The notes under the pieces are model-generated. The model worked only from the letters and a program-made list of their open reading frames with translations. It did not search any database and was not told where the DNA came from. This document shows, one piece after another, positions 1 to 8,735 of a DNA stretch of 64,000 bases (its first letter is position 1; every line of letters begins with the position of its first letter). Origin of the DNA: Unio delphinus. Taxonomy: Eukaryota > Mollusca > Bivalvia > Unionida > Unionidae. The position numbers and the translations under genes were made by a program. The stretch spans positions 1,144,001 through 1,208,000 of the forward strand of contig JAQISU010000109.1 of assembly GCA_029339505.1 (NCBI GenBank), written 5' to 3'.

Positions 1-131
1 TTTTATTATAAACACTAAATGTAGTGGATCAAGAAAATTTGTTTTCTTAGGATCGAAATTTTTTGTGTTCAAATATTGTAAACACTTCTGTACATGAAGA
101 TATTGTTTTACATAATTGTCAGATAAGACAG

Positions 132-135
<4 letters not shown>

Positions 136-199
<64 letters not shown>
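136..199. repeat. (AT)n microsatellite
   Basis: About 32 uninterrupted AT units; its partner in the right duplication copy is 18962-19024. Confidence 0.97.
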
Positions 200-202
<3 letters not shown>

Positions 203-784
203 AGAACATAACTAATTTTAGTATACTTATAGTCACTTTAAATATTGTTAAGTATATGTTGTCGATAATTAAATTCTTTGCTAAACATACTTGTATGTAA
301 ATTTTACTAACCTCATCTTATGTCCTTTTATTACCTCTAAATGAAACTAACCACAGCATCAGTAACCTGCTCGTCTGTTGTAAAAACAAAAAAGAATGTG
401 TACTGGGTTACACATACAGACATTATTTAAAAAAAATTAGTTAATGATAGATATCAAAAGTGTTATGGAGATGTTATATGTATTTAAAAAAAATTAGGAA
501 AGGATAGATATCAAAAGTGTTATGGAGATGTTATATGAAAATTTGCATAACGTATAAGGCTGTTTAGAAAAGCACATTTGCTCAGTGCCCAAACTTATAA
601 AACCAAAAAACGGAAGCTTTTAAAAAAAAAATTGAAAGCCCATAATCACGGATTTTCATCTGGAAAATATAGTCTTTGAGGTACGTACAAATAAAACGAT
701 ATCACAAAAGTTAACGCGGAATGTGGCAGTCCATGAAACTTCTATTTTAGTTCATTCCAGAACGACTTTTATATTTGGGTGTCA

Positions 785-1326
785 TTAGTGCTCGATTGGT
801 GAGACACTGGGCGGATCTATAACACTTGAGAGCGGCTGAGAGTATAGAATGAATAGAACAAGTCCAATAACAAACTCCTGTGGAACACAACATATTCGAT
901 CAACTGGGCTGAAGTTTATTCCATAAGTAGGACTGGAACCACTGTATGGCTGTATTGTGAATGTCAAATATATGCTGGAGACGGGAAAGTAATATATCAT
1001 GGTCTATTGTGTCAAATGCTGCAGACAAATCAAGGAGGGTGAAGACTATAATCTTTCCACTTCCAAAGCAGAGAGAATGTCATTAACTACTTTCAGAAGT
1101 GTAGTTTCAGTAATGTGGCTAAGCAATATACAGAATGTACATTGCTAAGAAGACTGTTTGAATTCAAAAAGTTACAAGTTCGGTTAAAACAACTGTTTCT
1201 AAGATTGTTTGTATGAACCGAAGATTAGAAACTGGGCGGTAGTTCTTTAAATCGTTTTAGTCTAGTGTTGGTTTCTTCAGCCAAGGCTTTACGATGGCAG
1301 TTTTGAAAATTGATTGGAATTCCCCG

Positions 1327-1392
<66 letters not shown>

Positions 1393-2180
1393 ATAACATC
1401 AGTTAGTAAAGGCAATATTGGATCTAAAAGCACGCAAGCATCAGTGATGTTGGAATTAGATCAAGTTCACATGACTTTGGTGCACTCTTCATTACGAGTT
1501 GATAGCTGTTGCTAAAATTCTGTATCGTAACTGTATGGTGACAACGAGTCAATTGAAAGTGTGCTGTCAAGTGTTTCTCTAATGGTTTGTACTTTGTCAC
1601 CTGAGATATTTGCAATTAGGTCCGGAAGGTCTACTGGAGAGAAGGTAGTTGGATGTGGTGTACATTTCTTCCTTGACATTAGTTTGTTTGTTATTTAGAA
1701 AAGCTCTATGCAACTTGAATTCTCCATGATCTTGGTATTGTAGCGGGATAATTTGGCTAAATGAACTATATTTGTGACGTTATTCTTAGCGCCTTCATAT
1801 ATTTGTTTATGAATAGTGAGTCTGGTGGAAAGCCAAAGCCTCTCTACTTTACGGCGATGTATTTTTATCAATGCGAAGCTGGTCCCTAACACTGCTATAC
1901 CAAGGAGAACACTGTTTTTATCGATACTGTGCACTTGGTGACTGGGGCATATTTTTCCAGCAATAAAGACAGGCAGTTATCGAGTTGTTCTGCTGTATGA
2001 GGTAAGCAAGTTGTTAGGTTTTCTTGGCTGTTACACATTAGTTTGGTTCTATTTATTATACGGAGGTTTCTCTTAGTAGCAAATAAAGGTGGAGGGTTAG
2101 GGACTGATTCGCCGAGATGGCATATAATACAGACGTGATCTGATGCAAGTTTGTGGGATACAAGGGTGAATTGCATTATA
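785..2180 (-). pseudogene. Broken LINE ORF2 (endonuclease end to reverse transcriptase), copy 1
   Basis: Read on the minus strand from 2176 to 785, several frames in turn resemble a CR1/L2-type non-LTR ORF2. First comes the end of an APE endonuclease (KLASDHVCIICHLGE, with the SDH triplet), then the linker between domains (HRRKVERLWLSTRLTIHKQI), then RT sequence (frames corresponding to ...FDTIDHDILL and CCVPQEFVIGLVLFILYSQP, the Q-G-x-x-L-G-P-L-L-F motif in decayed form). Stops, frame changes and a (GA)n insertion at 1331-1389 show it is dead. The catalytic YADD box is missing on this copy. Confidence 0.7.
1331..1389. repeat. (GA)n microsatellite
   Basis: About 29 GA units inside the LINE relic; matched by 20842-20901. 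Confidence 0.97.
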
Positions 2181-2540
2181 TTATCATCAGGTCAATGAAG
2201 AAACCAGTCTAAAATGTGACCAAGTTATAGGACACACGGTACGAATTATATCGAAGAACTATGACCTAGTCTAAAAATGTGTGAACAAATTATAGAGTAT
2301 ATACCGGTTTGGTGATCCATAATTGGTTCATAATATACAGCTTGGGCTCACTGAAGTCATTTTCACTTCCTGGACCTCAAATGTAAATTGTAGAAAAAAG
2401 ATCCGTAAACTCTTTTTACTTTTCAGATATTTTATAATTTTTTCATTGCATTTTTCAGAAGCTGCTACTGCCTACTTCATCAAAATTCGTTTTCCATATT
2501 TTAATAATCGCTCACGTTAGTGTACTTTTGGTAAATTTGT
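2181..2540. other. Gene-free left flank of the Polinton
   Basis: The first part is the 3' end of the duplicated unit. 2441-2540 is the unique pre-insertion sequence, ending in the target duplication tttgt. Confidence 0.7.
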
Positions 2541-2854
2541 AGCAGCAGAGAGGGTGAGCCGGACAACATTTTTAGACAAGTATTCACTGAAATCACGCTT
2601 AAAATCAATGAAACCAATGACATCAGGCCCAAAAGTCAATGACATCAGGTCCCAAATGTGTGTGTGAATCATGGATTAGGTCCAAAAAAAAATTATGAAA
2701 AAATCAATGAAATTAATGAAATCAAAAACTTTTCAACTATTACATTTTTTGGGAAAAAGGGACTACAACGTCGTTGTCACTACCCTCTCTGCTGCTAGAA
2801 CTTTCAGTTGGGGTTAACCGAATATTTGATCCAGTCCGATACGATATCGTGTTC
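2541..2854 (+). repeat. Left terminal inverted repeat of the Polinton
   Basis: The 314 bp from AGCAGCAGAGAGGGTGAGCC to ...CGATATCGTGTTC are the reverse complement of 17473-17786, with no length difference seen by eye. The outer 26 bases contain two GCAGCAGAGAGGG-type blocks in opposite orientation, one at the tip and one near 2801-2813. The inner 41 bases (2814-2854) are a reversed copy of the 3' end of the packaging ATPase gene, including its stop codon. Confidence 0.95.
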
Positions 2855-2879
2855 CAGACTTGGGGGGACGAAAATCCTC

Positions 2880-4247
2880 TTAGGATTTCACAAATAGACT
2901 AATTTGTAAAACCTCCTCTTGTAAATCAATCAGATTATTAGACTGGTCAGTGAGTTTGAAATTAATTCTGGTTAATGAATTATTATGACATCGCATATTG
3001 ACTGGATTCACCGGGGATTCAATTATTAAAAACCCTGGAGGAGCTATTGGTGCAAATGAATACAAAATATATCCCTGTTGAGCTTGATTTGATCGTTCTA
3101 AATTTATTTGATAGCTTCCTTCTATCACATCACATACTAAATTGAGCGCAATCACCGTTGAAATATTCACATTGAACGGAGCGATATGCCTGCCACCACC
3201 ATCTGGGTCATTATTATGGGTCAGGATTTTTATTTCCGGTGATGTTGTTTTTTTCCACGCATCATGAATTATTTTAAAACCAATATCGATGGCATCACTG
3301 AGAGATTTTTGTAGTTCTAAGATATTATATCCTGGTAGTTTGACTGTTGGTATATCCTTGACGGGGATGCCCTTGCCTCCTGCAAAAATTGTTCTTGTTG
3401 TAGGATTACTGTCATCTAATATCTCTTGAATAATTTGTGAATTAAATTTTTTCATATCGTCGATAATTTTGTTACATGTTTCTACGACACTGATAAATTC
3501 ATCTCGGGTAAGAGAGCCGGATTTAAGGGGTATTAACAACAGTGAAAAATCATTATTCATTGCTGTGAAATTTTCAGCGATTTTAAGTTCGTTAACAAAA
3601 AGATATTTCCCTCCCTTATCTATAGTGCCAAGAGCAAAAAAGATTCTAGCAATACTGTAATCTCTATAACTCTTTACTGGATTATCAGATTTTATCCTGT
3701 CTGTGATATAATCGGTTTTTTGAGGTTCTGGTAAATCAACGGTTTCCCCCCTTGGTGGTAATTCAGGCCATCCTAGTACTGTTCTTATTGAGCTTTGATA
3801 GATATCTACGACGTATTCTTCTGAGTTTATTTCAATGGCAGATGATAGTGTTGGTTCATGAACTGTTATAGCGATTTTTGACTCTACTCCAGTAATCGAT
3901 TTTATTCTACGCGCGAATTCATTATTGATTTGTTCAATTTGGTATGATCCGGTTGGTATGGAAACAACATTCCAGTCTGGGGTGCCGTCTGGTTTATTCT
4001 TATTTGCAAATACCAGTGAATTATTGGGTTGTTGACCACCAAATGATTTTGACCTAATATTTGGCCAACTGTGGTATACTCGTAATTTTGCTAGCGCTAT
4101 CTCCTTCACTGGGACCGGAGAGGGGAAATTCACACTGAATTCTGGATTCGTTGAGGTTATTGAGATCATGCTTGTTTGTACTGGTTTTGTGTTCTCCACT
4201 ATTTGTTGAAGTAATTCCATCTGTGATGTCATTGTTATTATATTCAT
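2880..4247 (-). CDS. Penton-like/minor capsid protein candidate
   Basis: A 455-aa protein with no signal peptide or obvious membrane segment. Residues ~25-60 (SITSTNPEFSVNFPSPVPVK and onward) and the C-terminal stretch (RINFKLTDQSNNLIDLQEEV, then a short hydrophobic strand) look like beta-strand-rich capsid sequence. I recognise this style of N- and C-terminus from the penton/minor capsid position of Polintons and adintoviruses, but there is no catalytic motif to anchor the call. It is the last gene of the leftward virion block, 25 bp from the left TIR. The first Met lies inside the upstream membrane-protein gene, giving a 194-nt out-of-frame overlap; Met6 and Met10 are alternative starts. 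A structure prediction showing one jelly roll would settle it. Another structural protein is possible. Confidence 0.6.
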   Translation of the reverse strand: MNIITMTSQMELLQQIVENTKPVQTSMISITSTNPEFSVNFPSPVPVKEIALAKLRVYHSWPNIRSKSFGGQQPNNSLVFANKNKPDGTPDWNVVSIPTGSYQIEQINNEFARRIKSITGVESKIAITVHEPTLSSAIEINSEEYVVDIYQSSIRTVLGWPELPPRGETVDLPEPQKTDYITDRIKSDNPVKSYRDYSIARIFFALGTIDKGGKYLFVNELKIAENFTAMNNDFSLLLIPLKSGSLTRDEFISVVETCNKIIDDMKKFNSQIIQEILDDSNPTTRTIFAGGKGIPVKDIPTVKLPGYNILELQKSLSDAIDIGFKIIHDAWKKTTSPEIKILTHNNDPDGGGRHIAPFNVNISTVIALNLVCDVIEGSYQINLERSNQAQQGYILYSFAPIAPPGFLIIESPVNPVNMRCHNNSLTRINFKLTDQSNNLIDLQEEVLQISLFVKS

Positions 4248-4698
4248 GATGTATTTCTAATTTTGACATCGCAGAATCATATATATCTACCATCGCTGAA
4301 AACTCACTCTCTGATATAATTGTATCATCGAGCGATGACGATATCAATGAGGATAATTGCGAGTATGCAGTGGACACAACATGAAATTGAATTATGTAGT
4401 CTTGTAGTTTCCGTTGGCTGCATGATGATATTTTTTTTGTGATTATTGAAATTATTCCAGCGATTGTTGTTGCCGCAGAAATGCAAATTGGAACAGCTAT
4501 CGGGGCCATCATTGTCACTGAAGACAGTATAATACCGGCTCCGGTGATTACACCACTCACAGCGTACACAGTAACATCAATTGCGGTAATTCTCCTGCGA
4601 TATTTTTTAATTTTCAATTCATACTCCTCAGACAAGGTTTTGAGTCTAGTTTGATACTCTCTGACCTGATCATAGCGATATTGCGATGATGAAATCAT
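4054..4698 (-). CDS. Small membrane protein with N-terminal coiled coil
   Basis: A 214-aa protein. Residues ~5-38 are charged and heptad-like (YQTRLKTLSEEYELKIKKYR), followed by two hydrophobic segments at ~42-66 and ~67-88 (GVITGAGIILSSVTMMAPIA and AVPICISAATTIAGIISIIT), then a basic KKIS. The remainder is hydrophilic. It is probably a two-pass or hairpin membrane protein of the virion block, of unknown function. The last ~65 residues overlap the next gene in another frame and are Asn/Ser/Thr-rich, so the true C-terminus may be younger sequence or the result of lost termination. A candidate promoter motif (4717-4729) lies 18 nt before the ATG and overlaps the stop of the preceding gene. Confidence 0.6.
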   Translation of the reverse strand: MISSSQYRYDQVREYQTRLKTLSEEYELKIKKYRRRITAIDVTVYAVSGVITGAGIILSSVTMMAPIAVPICISAATTIAGIISIITKKISSCSQRKLQDYIIQFHVVSTAYSQLSSLISSSLDDTIISESEFSAMVDIYDSAMSKLEIHHEYNNNDITDGITSTNSGEHKTSTNKHDLNNLNESRIQCEFPLSGPSEGDSASKITSIPQLAKY

Positions 4699-4716
4699 TT
4701 TTATTTTAAATACGCT

Positions 4717-4729
4717 AGCGTTTTCAATT
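4717..4729 (-). promoter_or_regulatory. Candidate late promoter motif AATTGAAAACGCT
   Basis: AATTGAAAA on the minus strand, 18 nt before the ATG of the membrane-protein gene (4698). The same core appears at similar distances before two other virion genes (8718-8730 and 9818-9830). Confidence 0.4.
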
Positions 4730-5758
4730 ACGATTTACTTAAATCCGCTACGAATTCCACATACCACGTTGTTGAGACCCTAACCAAATTTTTATCAGTA
4801 GATGTGATTGTAAACTTTTCAGTTGTACCCTTGTCGATGATCGTTGAAATCGTATTATTGACCCCGGATGAACTGGACGATGATATATTAAATTGAGACA
4901 ATGGTGTTACTAGTGTTAATCGATAAATACCCTTAACGGTTGCAGTGATATCTAATTTGTTGTTTGTAGGTGTCCACTCAAATGATCCGTGTTGGATCGT
5001 GTATACTACGTTGTTGGTTTTCTCATGAGGAATTTTTGTTTTTTCAATGGCTGTTATCATCCTCGTTGCATCCCCCTTGATGCCTTCGATGAAAGTTTTC
5101 GTCTCATCGATGGATTTTTTAATATCAGGGAGTTTTATTTCAATTTTATCGAATGTAGTTCCAATAAATTTATCAATGATATTTCTACGAAATGCGGTAA
5201 ACTGTTTTATGTGTTCTTCGGTTTTAGATTGAAGTGTTGCTAGTTCTAACGCAGAATCGTTGAGAGTTTTAAATCGATCTGTAATCGTCGAAAAAAGTAC
5301 ACCCGGTTTGAGTTTACCCTGATCGGAAAATAACGCGATAGTATCCTCGATTGCGTTTTGTTGTTTAACTAAAATATCATCCAGAGAGATATTACTGGTT
5401 TTCAATTTACCCTGATCGGAAAATAACGCAACTGTGTTCTCGATTGCGTTTTGTTGTTTAACTAAAATATCATCCAGAGAGATATTACTGGTTTTCAATT
5501 TACCCTGATCGGAAAATAACGCAACTGTGTTCTCGATTGCGTTTTGTTGTTTAACTAAAATATCATCCAGAGAAATATTACTGGATTTCAATTTACCCTG
5601 TTTGTCTTGAAATACAACTATTTCATTCGGGTCAACACTTGTTAAGTTCAACGTCTCAGCGATTTCATCTTTAATTTTTTTGTTATATCCTTGATAGAAT
5701 CAGGGGTTGCAGTGTCATCGGGTTTGGGTTTCAGAGGTCTTCCCCAAATATCAATCAT
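4728..5758 (-). pseudogene. Fibre-like repeat protein, frame change at an A7 run
   Basis: The open frame 4728-5651 begins at a TTG, not an ATG. A better start is the ATG at 5758, whose frame begins MIDIWGRPLKPKPDD and runs into the seven-A run 5681-5675 (minus strand). Past the run the long frame is the -1 frame relative to it, and the short frame stops 36 codons from its ATG. The long frame carries three 31-aa repeats (core KLKTSNISLDDILVKQQNAI) at about 5310-5600, a helical or coiled middle, and a beta- and Ser-rich C-terminus, a layout like an adenovirus-type fibre or attachment protein. It lies between the protease and membrane-protein genes. The run reads A-AAA-AAA in the upstream frame, so programmed -1 frameshifting is possible; loss of one A is the simpler explanation. 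Confidence 0.6.
5310..5600 (-). repeat. 93-bp in-frame tandem repeat, 3 copies
   Basis: The string ctgatcggaaaataacgc recurs at 5319, 5412 and 5505, exactly 93 bp (31 codons) apart. The copies are nearly identical in DNA, so the expansion is recent. The repeat keeps the reading frame of the fibre-like gene. Confidence 0.9.
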
Positions 5759-5759
5759 G

Positions 5760-6761
5760 TTATTGTAAAACTCTTTCTCTCTCTAAAAAGCGATTACTAG
5801 TGTAGTCATTAACGACAATATGAGGTGGTTTTCCCCTTGGGTTACCCAAGGAGTTAGAAATAGCGTCAAGGACATTTAATACTTCACTGCCACATATTGG
5901 TGGGTCATTGATTTGTTGTGTTGGTAGCGTAGAATACCAAGTCTTCATTGGAAGGGTTTTTATATACCGCATAAACTCTTTTGGTGGGGCTAATCCATAT
6001 GAATCAAAATAGACAATCCCACGTGGATCAATAGCGTATGCAACCCAGTGAGTTCCAGGTCCGGTGCTGTTATCGAGATTAATAATACCTGTTTCAGTTT
6101 TGTTTGGTTGATGTGGTAATTGATCTTTCATAAAAACTCCTCTGAAATTTTTAATCACTAGTTTTTTAGCCGCATCCATTAAATCAAAATTGGACATGGG
6201 AACCATCGAAGATTTCTGTATTAATAAACCGTTCCTGGTAGTCTCAGGCCTGATCCGTGAACGGATCTCCCGCTGTACCATGAATACGGGGTTCCTGGTA
6301 GTCTTAGACCCTTTCCGCTGTACCACGAATACGGGGTTCCTGGTAGTCTTAGACCCAATCCTTGAACGGATCGTCTCTTTTTTTTTATATCCTTGTCCAG
6401 CTGCCTTCTTTAGTGCCATTCCTGCGGCAGTACCAACGGCTCCTAACGCCGCTGCTTTAGCCACCGCTGGGGCTGCTGCTGCAATCAATGCTGGTATTGC
6501 AGCTAACAATGGAAATATACCGCCTGTTTTCATCATATTTTTAATAGCAGCCGCAGAGAGAGTAATCTGAGCACCTTTTTTATCCTTGAAAGCATCATTG
6601 AAATGTTTCACTTGACGAGTTGTCAGCGATAATTTATTTGCACCACCAGTCATTTGATTAGGTTTCAACGTGATTGTGGTTCCACATTTTTTAGCCGATT
6701 CTGATTGCAATTTTTTGATTTGACCAGGAGTTAACGTAACACTAATAACACTATATGACAT
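5760..6761 (-). CDS. pX-like core domain fused to adenain-type cysteine protease
   Basis: A 333-aa protein in two parts. Residues 1-125 repeat a short theme (LTPGQIKKLQ..., LTTRQVKHFND..., LSAAAIKNMM...) and end in an Ala/Gly-rich hydrophobic stretch (80-118, GGIFPLLAAIPALIAAAAPA), resembling the Polinton pX/adenovirus core-peptide type. Residues ~188-333 are a ULP1/adenain-like maturation protease: NFRGVFMKDQLP, His238 in GTHWVAY, Asp253 in YFDSYG, Gln282/283, and Cys290 in ICGSEVL. A linker (~128-182) holds three degenerate copies of a SKTTRNPVFVVQR unit. In Polintons the two parts are, to my knowledge, normally separate genes, so this is either a fusion through repeat expansion or a polyprotein cut by its own protease. 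The start is 49 bp from the capsid gene. A TATATATAAT-type box lies just before the ATG. Confidence 0.85.
   Translation of the reverse strand: MSYSVISVTLTPGQIKKLQSESAKKCGTTITLKPNQMTGGANKLSLTTRQVKHFNDAFKDKKGAQITLSAAAIKNMMKTGGIFPLLAAIPALIAAAAPAVAKAAALGAVGTAAGMALKKAAGQGYKKKETIRSRIGSKTTRNPVFVVQRKGSKTTRNPVFMVQREIRSRIRPETTRNGLLIQKSSMVPMSNFDLMDAAKKLVIKNFRGVFMKDQLPHQPNKTETGIINLDNSTGPGTHWVAYAIDPRGIVYFDSYGLAPPKEFMRYIKTLPMKTWYSTLPTQQINDPPICGSEVLNVLDAISNSLGNPRGKPPHIVVNDYTSNRFLERERVLQ
6231..6365 (-). repeat. In-frame degenerate repeat linking pX-like and protease domains
   Basis: gttcctggtagtct recurs at 6231, 6291 and 6336 (spacings 60 and 45 bp, both multiples of three). Each copy encodes a TTRNPVF-type unit. 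The array lies exactly between the two domains of the 333-aa protein. Confidence 0.85.
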
Positions 6762-6810
6762 TATATATAATTGATTGATTCTAATTCAATGAAAAATCGA
6801 GAAAAATCGT

Positions 6811-8226
6811 TCAAAGATTTTCTACTGGGGCATCTACCACTCTCATTCTTCCACCAACACCTTCGAGTAGCATTGATTTATCACTGAAAATGACAGCAAC
6901 CGCTCTATAATCAGCAATAGCACCAACACCAACAGGACGGGTAACATTAGCTCTAAAGTGTATATCAACAACTGACTGTCTCATCAAATCGAGATGTTCC
7001 AGTGAGAAGTAATAGATCGGATACAGATTCTTAAAATCAAATTGTGATATTTGCAAACCAGTATCCACATTTTGATCGCGTGCCATAAATGACAACAGAC
7101 GATGATAAACTCGTGCAATATGATTTTCTGTGTAATTAAGTTGTATATCCTCAGATGGTTCCTGCTGGCCGTTTATTCTCAGTGAGACGTCTTTCACACC
7201 TAATTGATCAAATATCATATGACTTCGTTGTTGATTGCCAACTCGTGTGTTATCCTGTAACGCAACGAATATATGACGTGGCGCAGAAACGCCTTGTTTT
7301 GATGCTAGGTTCCAAGTGAATAACCCGTTGATATTTGATTGTTTCACATCTGTACTCACGGTTAGCCAACTCAATAACGACTTTCCTCCTTGGTCCATAA
7401 ATGATAGTAATCGTCCTTCTGCGGTGATTGCTGGAGTCAACACTGGCATCCACAATGATATTTTTGTTAAATTGACTTTACCAGCATCATCATTTACATG
7501 ATCTGCAGCCGGGTTTGCTGGAATCCTCCAAATTGCGTCATTATCATCACCCTTTCGTACAAGCGATACTGTATGCTTCGCTCCGTAGATAACTTTTCTG
7601 ACGTTTCTACAGAATCCAAATATGTGATGCAGTGGAATCGCGCATGAAAATGATTTACGATCTCCTTGCAACATTGCGTTTCGTGTTGCAGCTCCTAGAT
7701 TGAAATTAGGATCGTTGTTTATAATCATATCCTCGACATCAGCATTAGCAGCACCAGCATTATTCTTTGGTCGTCTTACAACAAATGGATTTCCTCCAGC
7801 GGTATTCTTACCATCTTTTGCAAACATCATAGAAGGTCCTGCTGATCTTGTGTAATCATCGGAATATCTCGCTAGCCCGATTATTGTTGTAGCCACATCA
7901 ACATCACGATCTATGGACTCAATTTCTTTTCCATCAATGAGATATCTAGCACTCTCAAATAGCGCCATGATACCATTATTGACAAAACCGACTTGAGTAC
8001 CATCTGGATACTCTGTATCATTTGTTCGTATAATTTCTCCTTCTACTTCAATAAATGCTTCACAGGGCAAAAAGTATTTACTGGTATCATGGACTTGAAG
8101 ATCAATTCTTGCTCGACTATTTGAGTCTATGGCATGATAGGCGTAATATTGATAATCGCGTACAGAATCATTCTTGGGGACTGGGGCGTCTATATCAAAT
8201 GCTGGATCAGATGATTTTTTGAACAT
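6811..8226 (-). CDS. MCP: Major capsid protein (double jelly roll, hexon-like)
   Basis: A 471-aa protein in the usual size range of Polinton major capsid proteins. I recognise the family signature in the middle (IPLHHIFGFCRNVRKVIYGA, then H..SLVRKGDDNDAIWR) and the N-terminal part (SNSRARIDLQVHDTSKYFLP; the stretch around ALFESARYLIDGKEIESID). The C-terminal half carries the second jelly-roll region with an H(I)ARVYHRLLSFMAR-type helix and ends in strands. It forms the trimeric capsomers of the icosahedral shell. It sits mid-block, 20 bp downstream of the pVI-like gene and 49 bp upstream of the protease gene, and its frame is intact. ATG at 8226 is the first Met and fits the conserved N-terminus. 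Confidence 0.93.
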   Translation of the reverse strand: MFKKSSDPAFDIDAPVPKNDSVRDYQYYAYHAIDSNSRARIDLQVHDTSKYFLPCEAFIEVEGEIIRTNDTEYPDGTQVGFVNNGIMALFESARYLIDGKEIESIDRDVDVATTIIGLARYSDDYTRSAGPSMMFAKDGKNTAGGNPFVVRRPKNNAGAANADVEDMIINNDPNFNLGAATRNAMLQGDRKSFSCAIPLHHIFGFCRNVRKVIYGAKHTVSLVRKGDDNDAIWRIPANPAADHVNDDAGKVNLTKISLWMPVLTPAITAEGRLLSFMDQGGKSLLSWLTVSTDVKQSNINGLFTWNLASKQGVSAPRHIFVALQDNTRVGNQQRSHMIFDQLGVKDVSLRINGQQEPSEDIQLNYTENHIARVYHRLLSFMARDQNVDTGLQISQFDFKNLYPIYYFSLEHLDLMRQSVVDIHFRANVTRPVGVGAIADYRAVAVIFSDKSMLLEGVGGRMRVVDAPVENL

Positions 8227-8246
8227 TTTATTCTATTTATCAGAGT

Positions 8247-8702
8247 CTAAATAGTGAAATCGTAAACGATTTTTCCATTTTCATTTTTAAGGCCACTTCC
8301 TGCTATCATGTTTGCAATATTGCTTTGGTCCCCTTGATTTACCATCGACGCTAATTTTTCATCTACTGCGTTATTTATTATTTTACTAACACTTGCAGGC
8401 ATTTCTTCTGTAGACGGTAACGGTTTCTTTTTTCGCCCCACTAATGATGTTATTTTATCCTTCGCAGTTGAAAACGCTTTCCCGGCAAGATTTCCAACAG
8501 TACTAATACCCTTATCACGAATAACATCAATGGCTTTCATTGATAACTGTTTAGCTAACGGCATCACTTTTGGGGCCATTCTTGAAAAGAATCCTAAAAT
8601 GGTATTGCCGAGGCCATCTCCGTAGTATGCTCTATAAACTGGAAACCGTGAATTAACTACATAGACGAGGGTTGGTTTATCATGATTGTAATGGATGATC
8701 AT
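8247..8702 (-). CDS. Small minor capsid protein, pVI/pX-like candidate
   Basis: A 151-aa protein. After an N-terminal strand-like part comes a Gly motif (YYGDGLGNTILGFFSRMAPK) that opens a long amphipathic, basic helix region (MPLAKQLSMKAIDVIRDKG and onward), then RKKK and a hydrophilic tail. A G-rich start followed by an amphipathic helix is typical of adenovirus pVI/pX-type internal capsid proteins and is common next to Polinton capsid genes. It is therefore probably an internal, protease-processed, membrane-active or core protein; this is inference. It lies 33 bp after the stop of the preceding gene, and that gap holds the motif gttttcaatt (8721-8730) 15-18 nt before its ATG. Confidence 0.6.
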   Translation of the reverse strand: MIIHYNHDKPTLVYVVNSRFPVYRAYYGDGLGNTILGFFSRMAPKVMPLAKQLSMKAIDVIRDKGISTVGNLAGKAFSTAKDKITSLVGRKKKPLPSTEEMPASVSKIINNAVDEKLASMVNQGDQSNIANMIAGSGLKNENGKIVYDFTI

Positions 8703-8717
8703 TATTATAAAAACAAT

Positions 8718-8730
8718 AGTGTTTTCAATT
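8718..8730 (-). promoter_or_regulatory. Candidate late promoter motif AATTGAAAACACT
   Basis: It occupies the 33-bp gap before the pVI-like gene, 15 nt from its ATG, and is followed by an AT-rich TTTTTATAATA stretch. Confidence 0.4.
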
Positions 8731-8735
8731 GTTAT

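Larger units (their letters stand above)
1..2440. repeat. Left copy of a ~2.4-kb locus duplication
   Basis: Nearly identical to 18827-21950 in the same orientation, starting from the ACACTAAATGTAGTGGATCA region and ending around TTTTCAGATATTTT. The two share the same microsatellites and the same broken LINE frames. The left copy has an internal duplication of the gttatggagatgttatatg block (near 460-535) and lacks the insertion present in the right copy. The window starts inside the copy, so its left limit is unknown. Confidence 0.9.

Noticed and set aside
1294..1515. Arg-Glu-rich open frame
   Set aside because: Produced by the (GA)n microsatellite inside the LINE relic.
6190..6570. 126-codon open frame opposite the pX-protease gene
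   Set aside because: Antisense shadow of the repeat and Ala-rich region; no motif and no room for its own signals.
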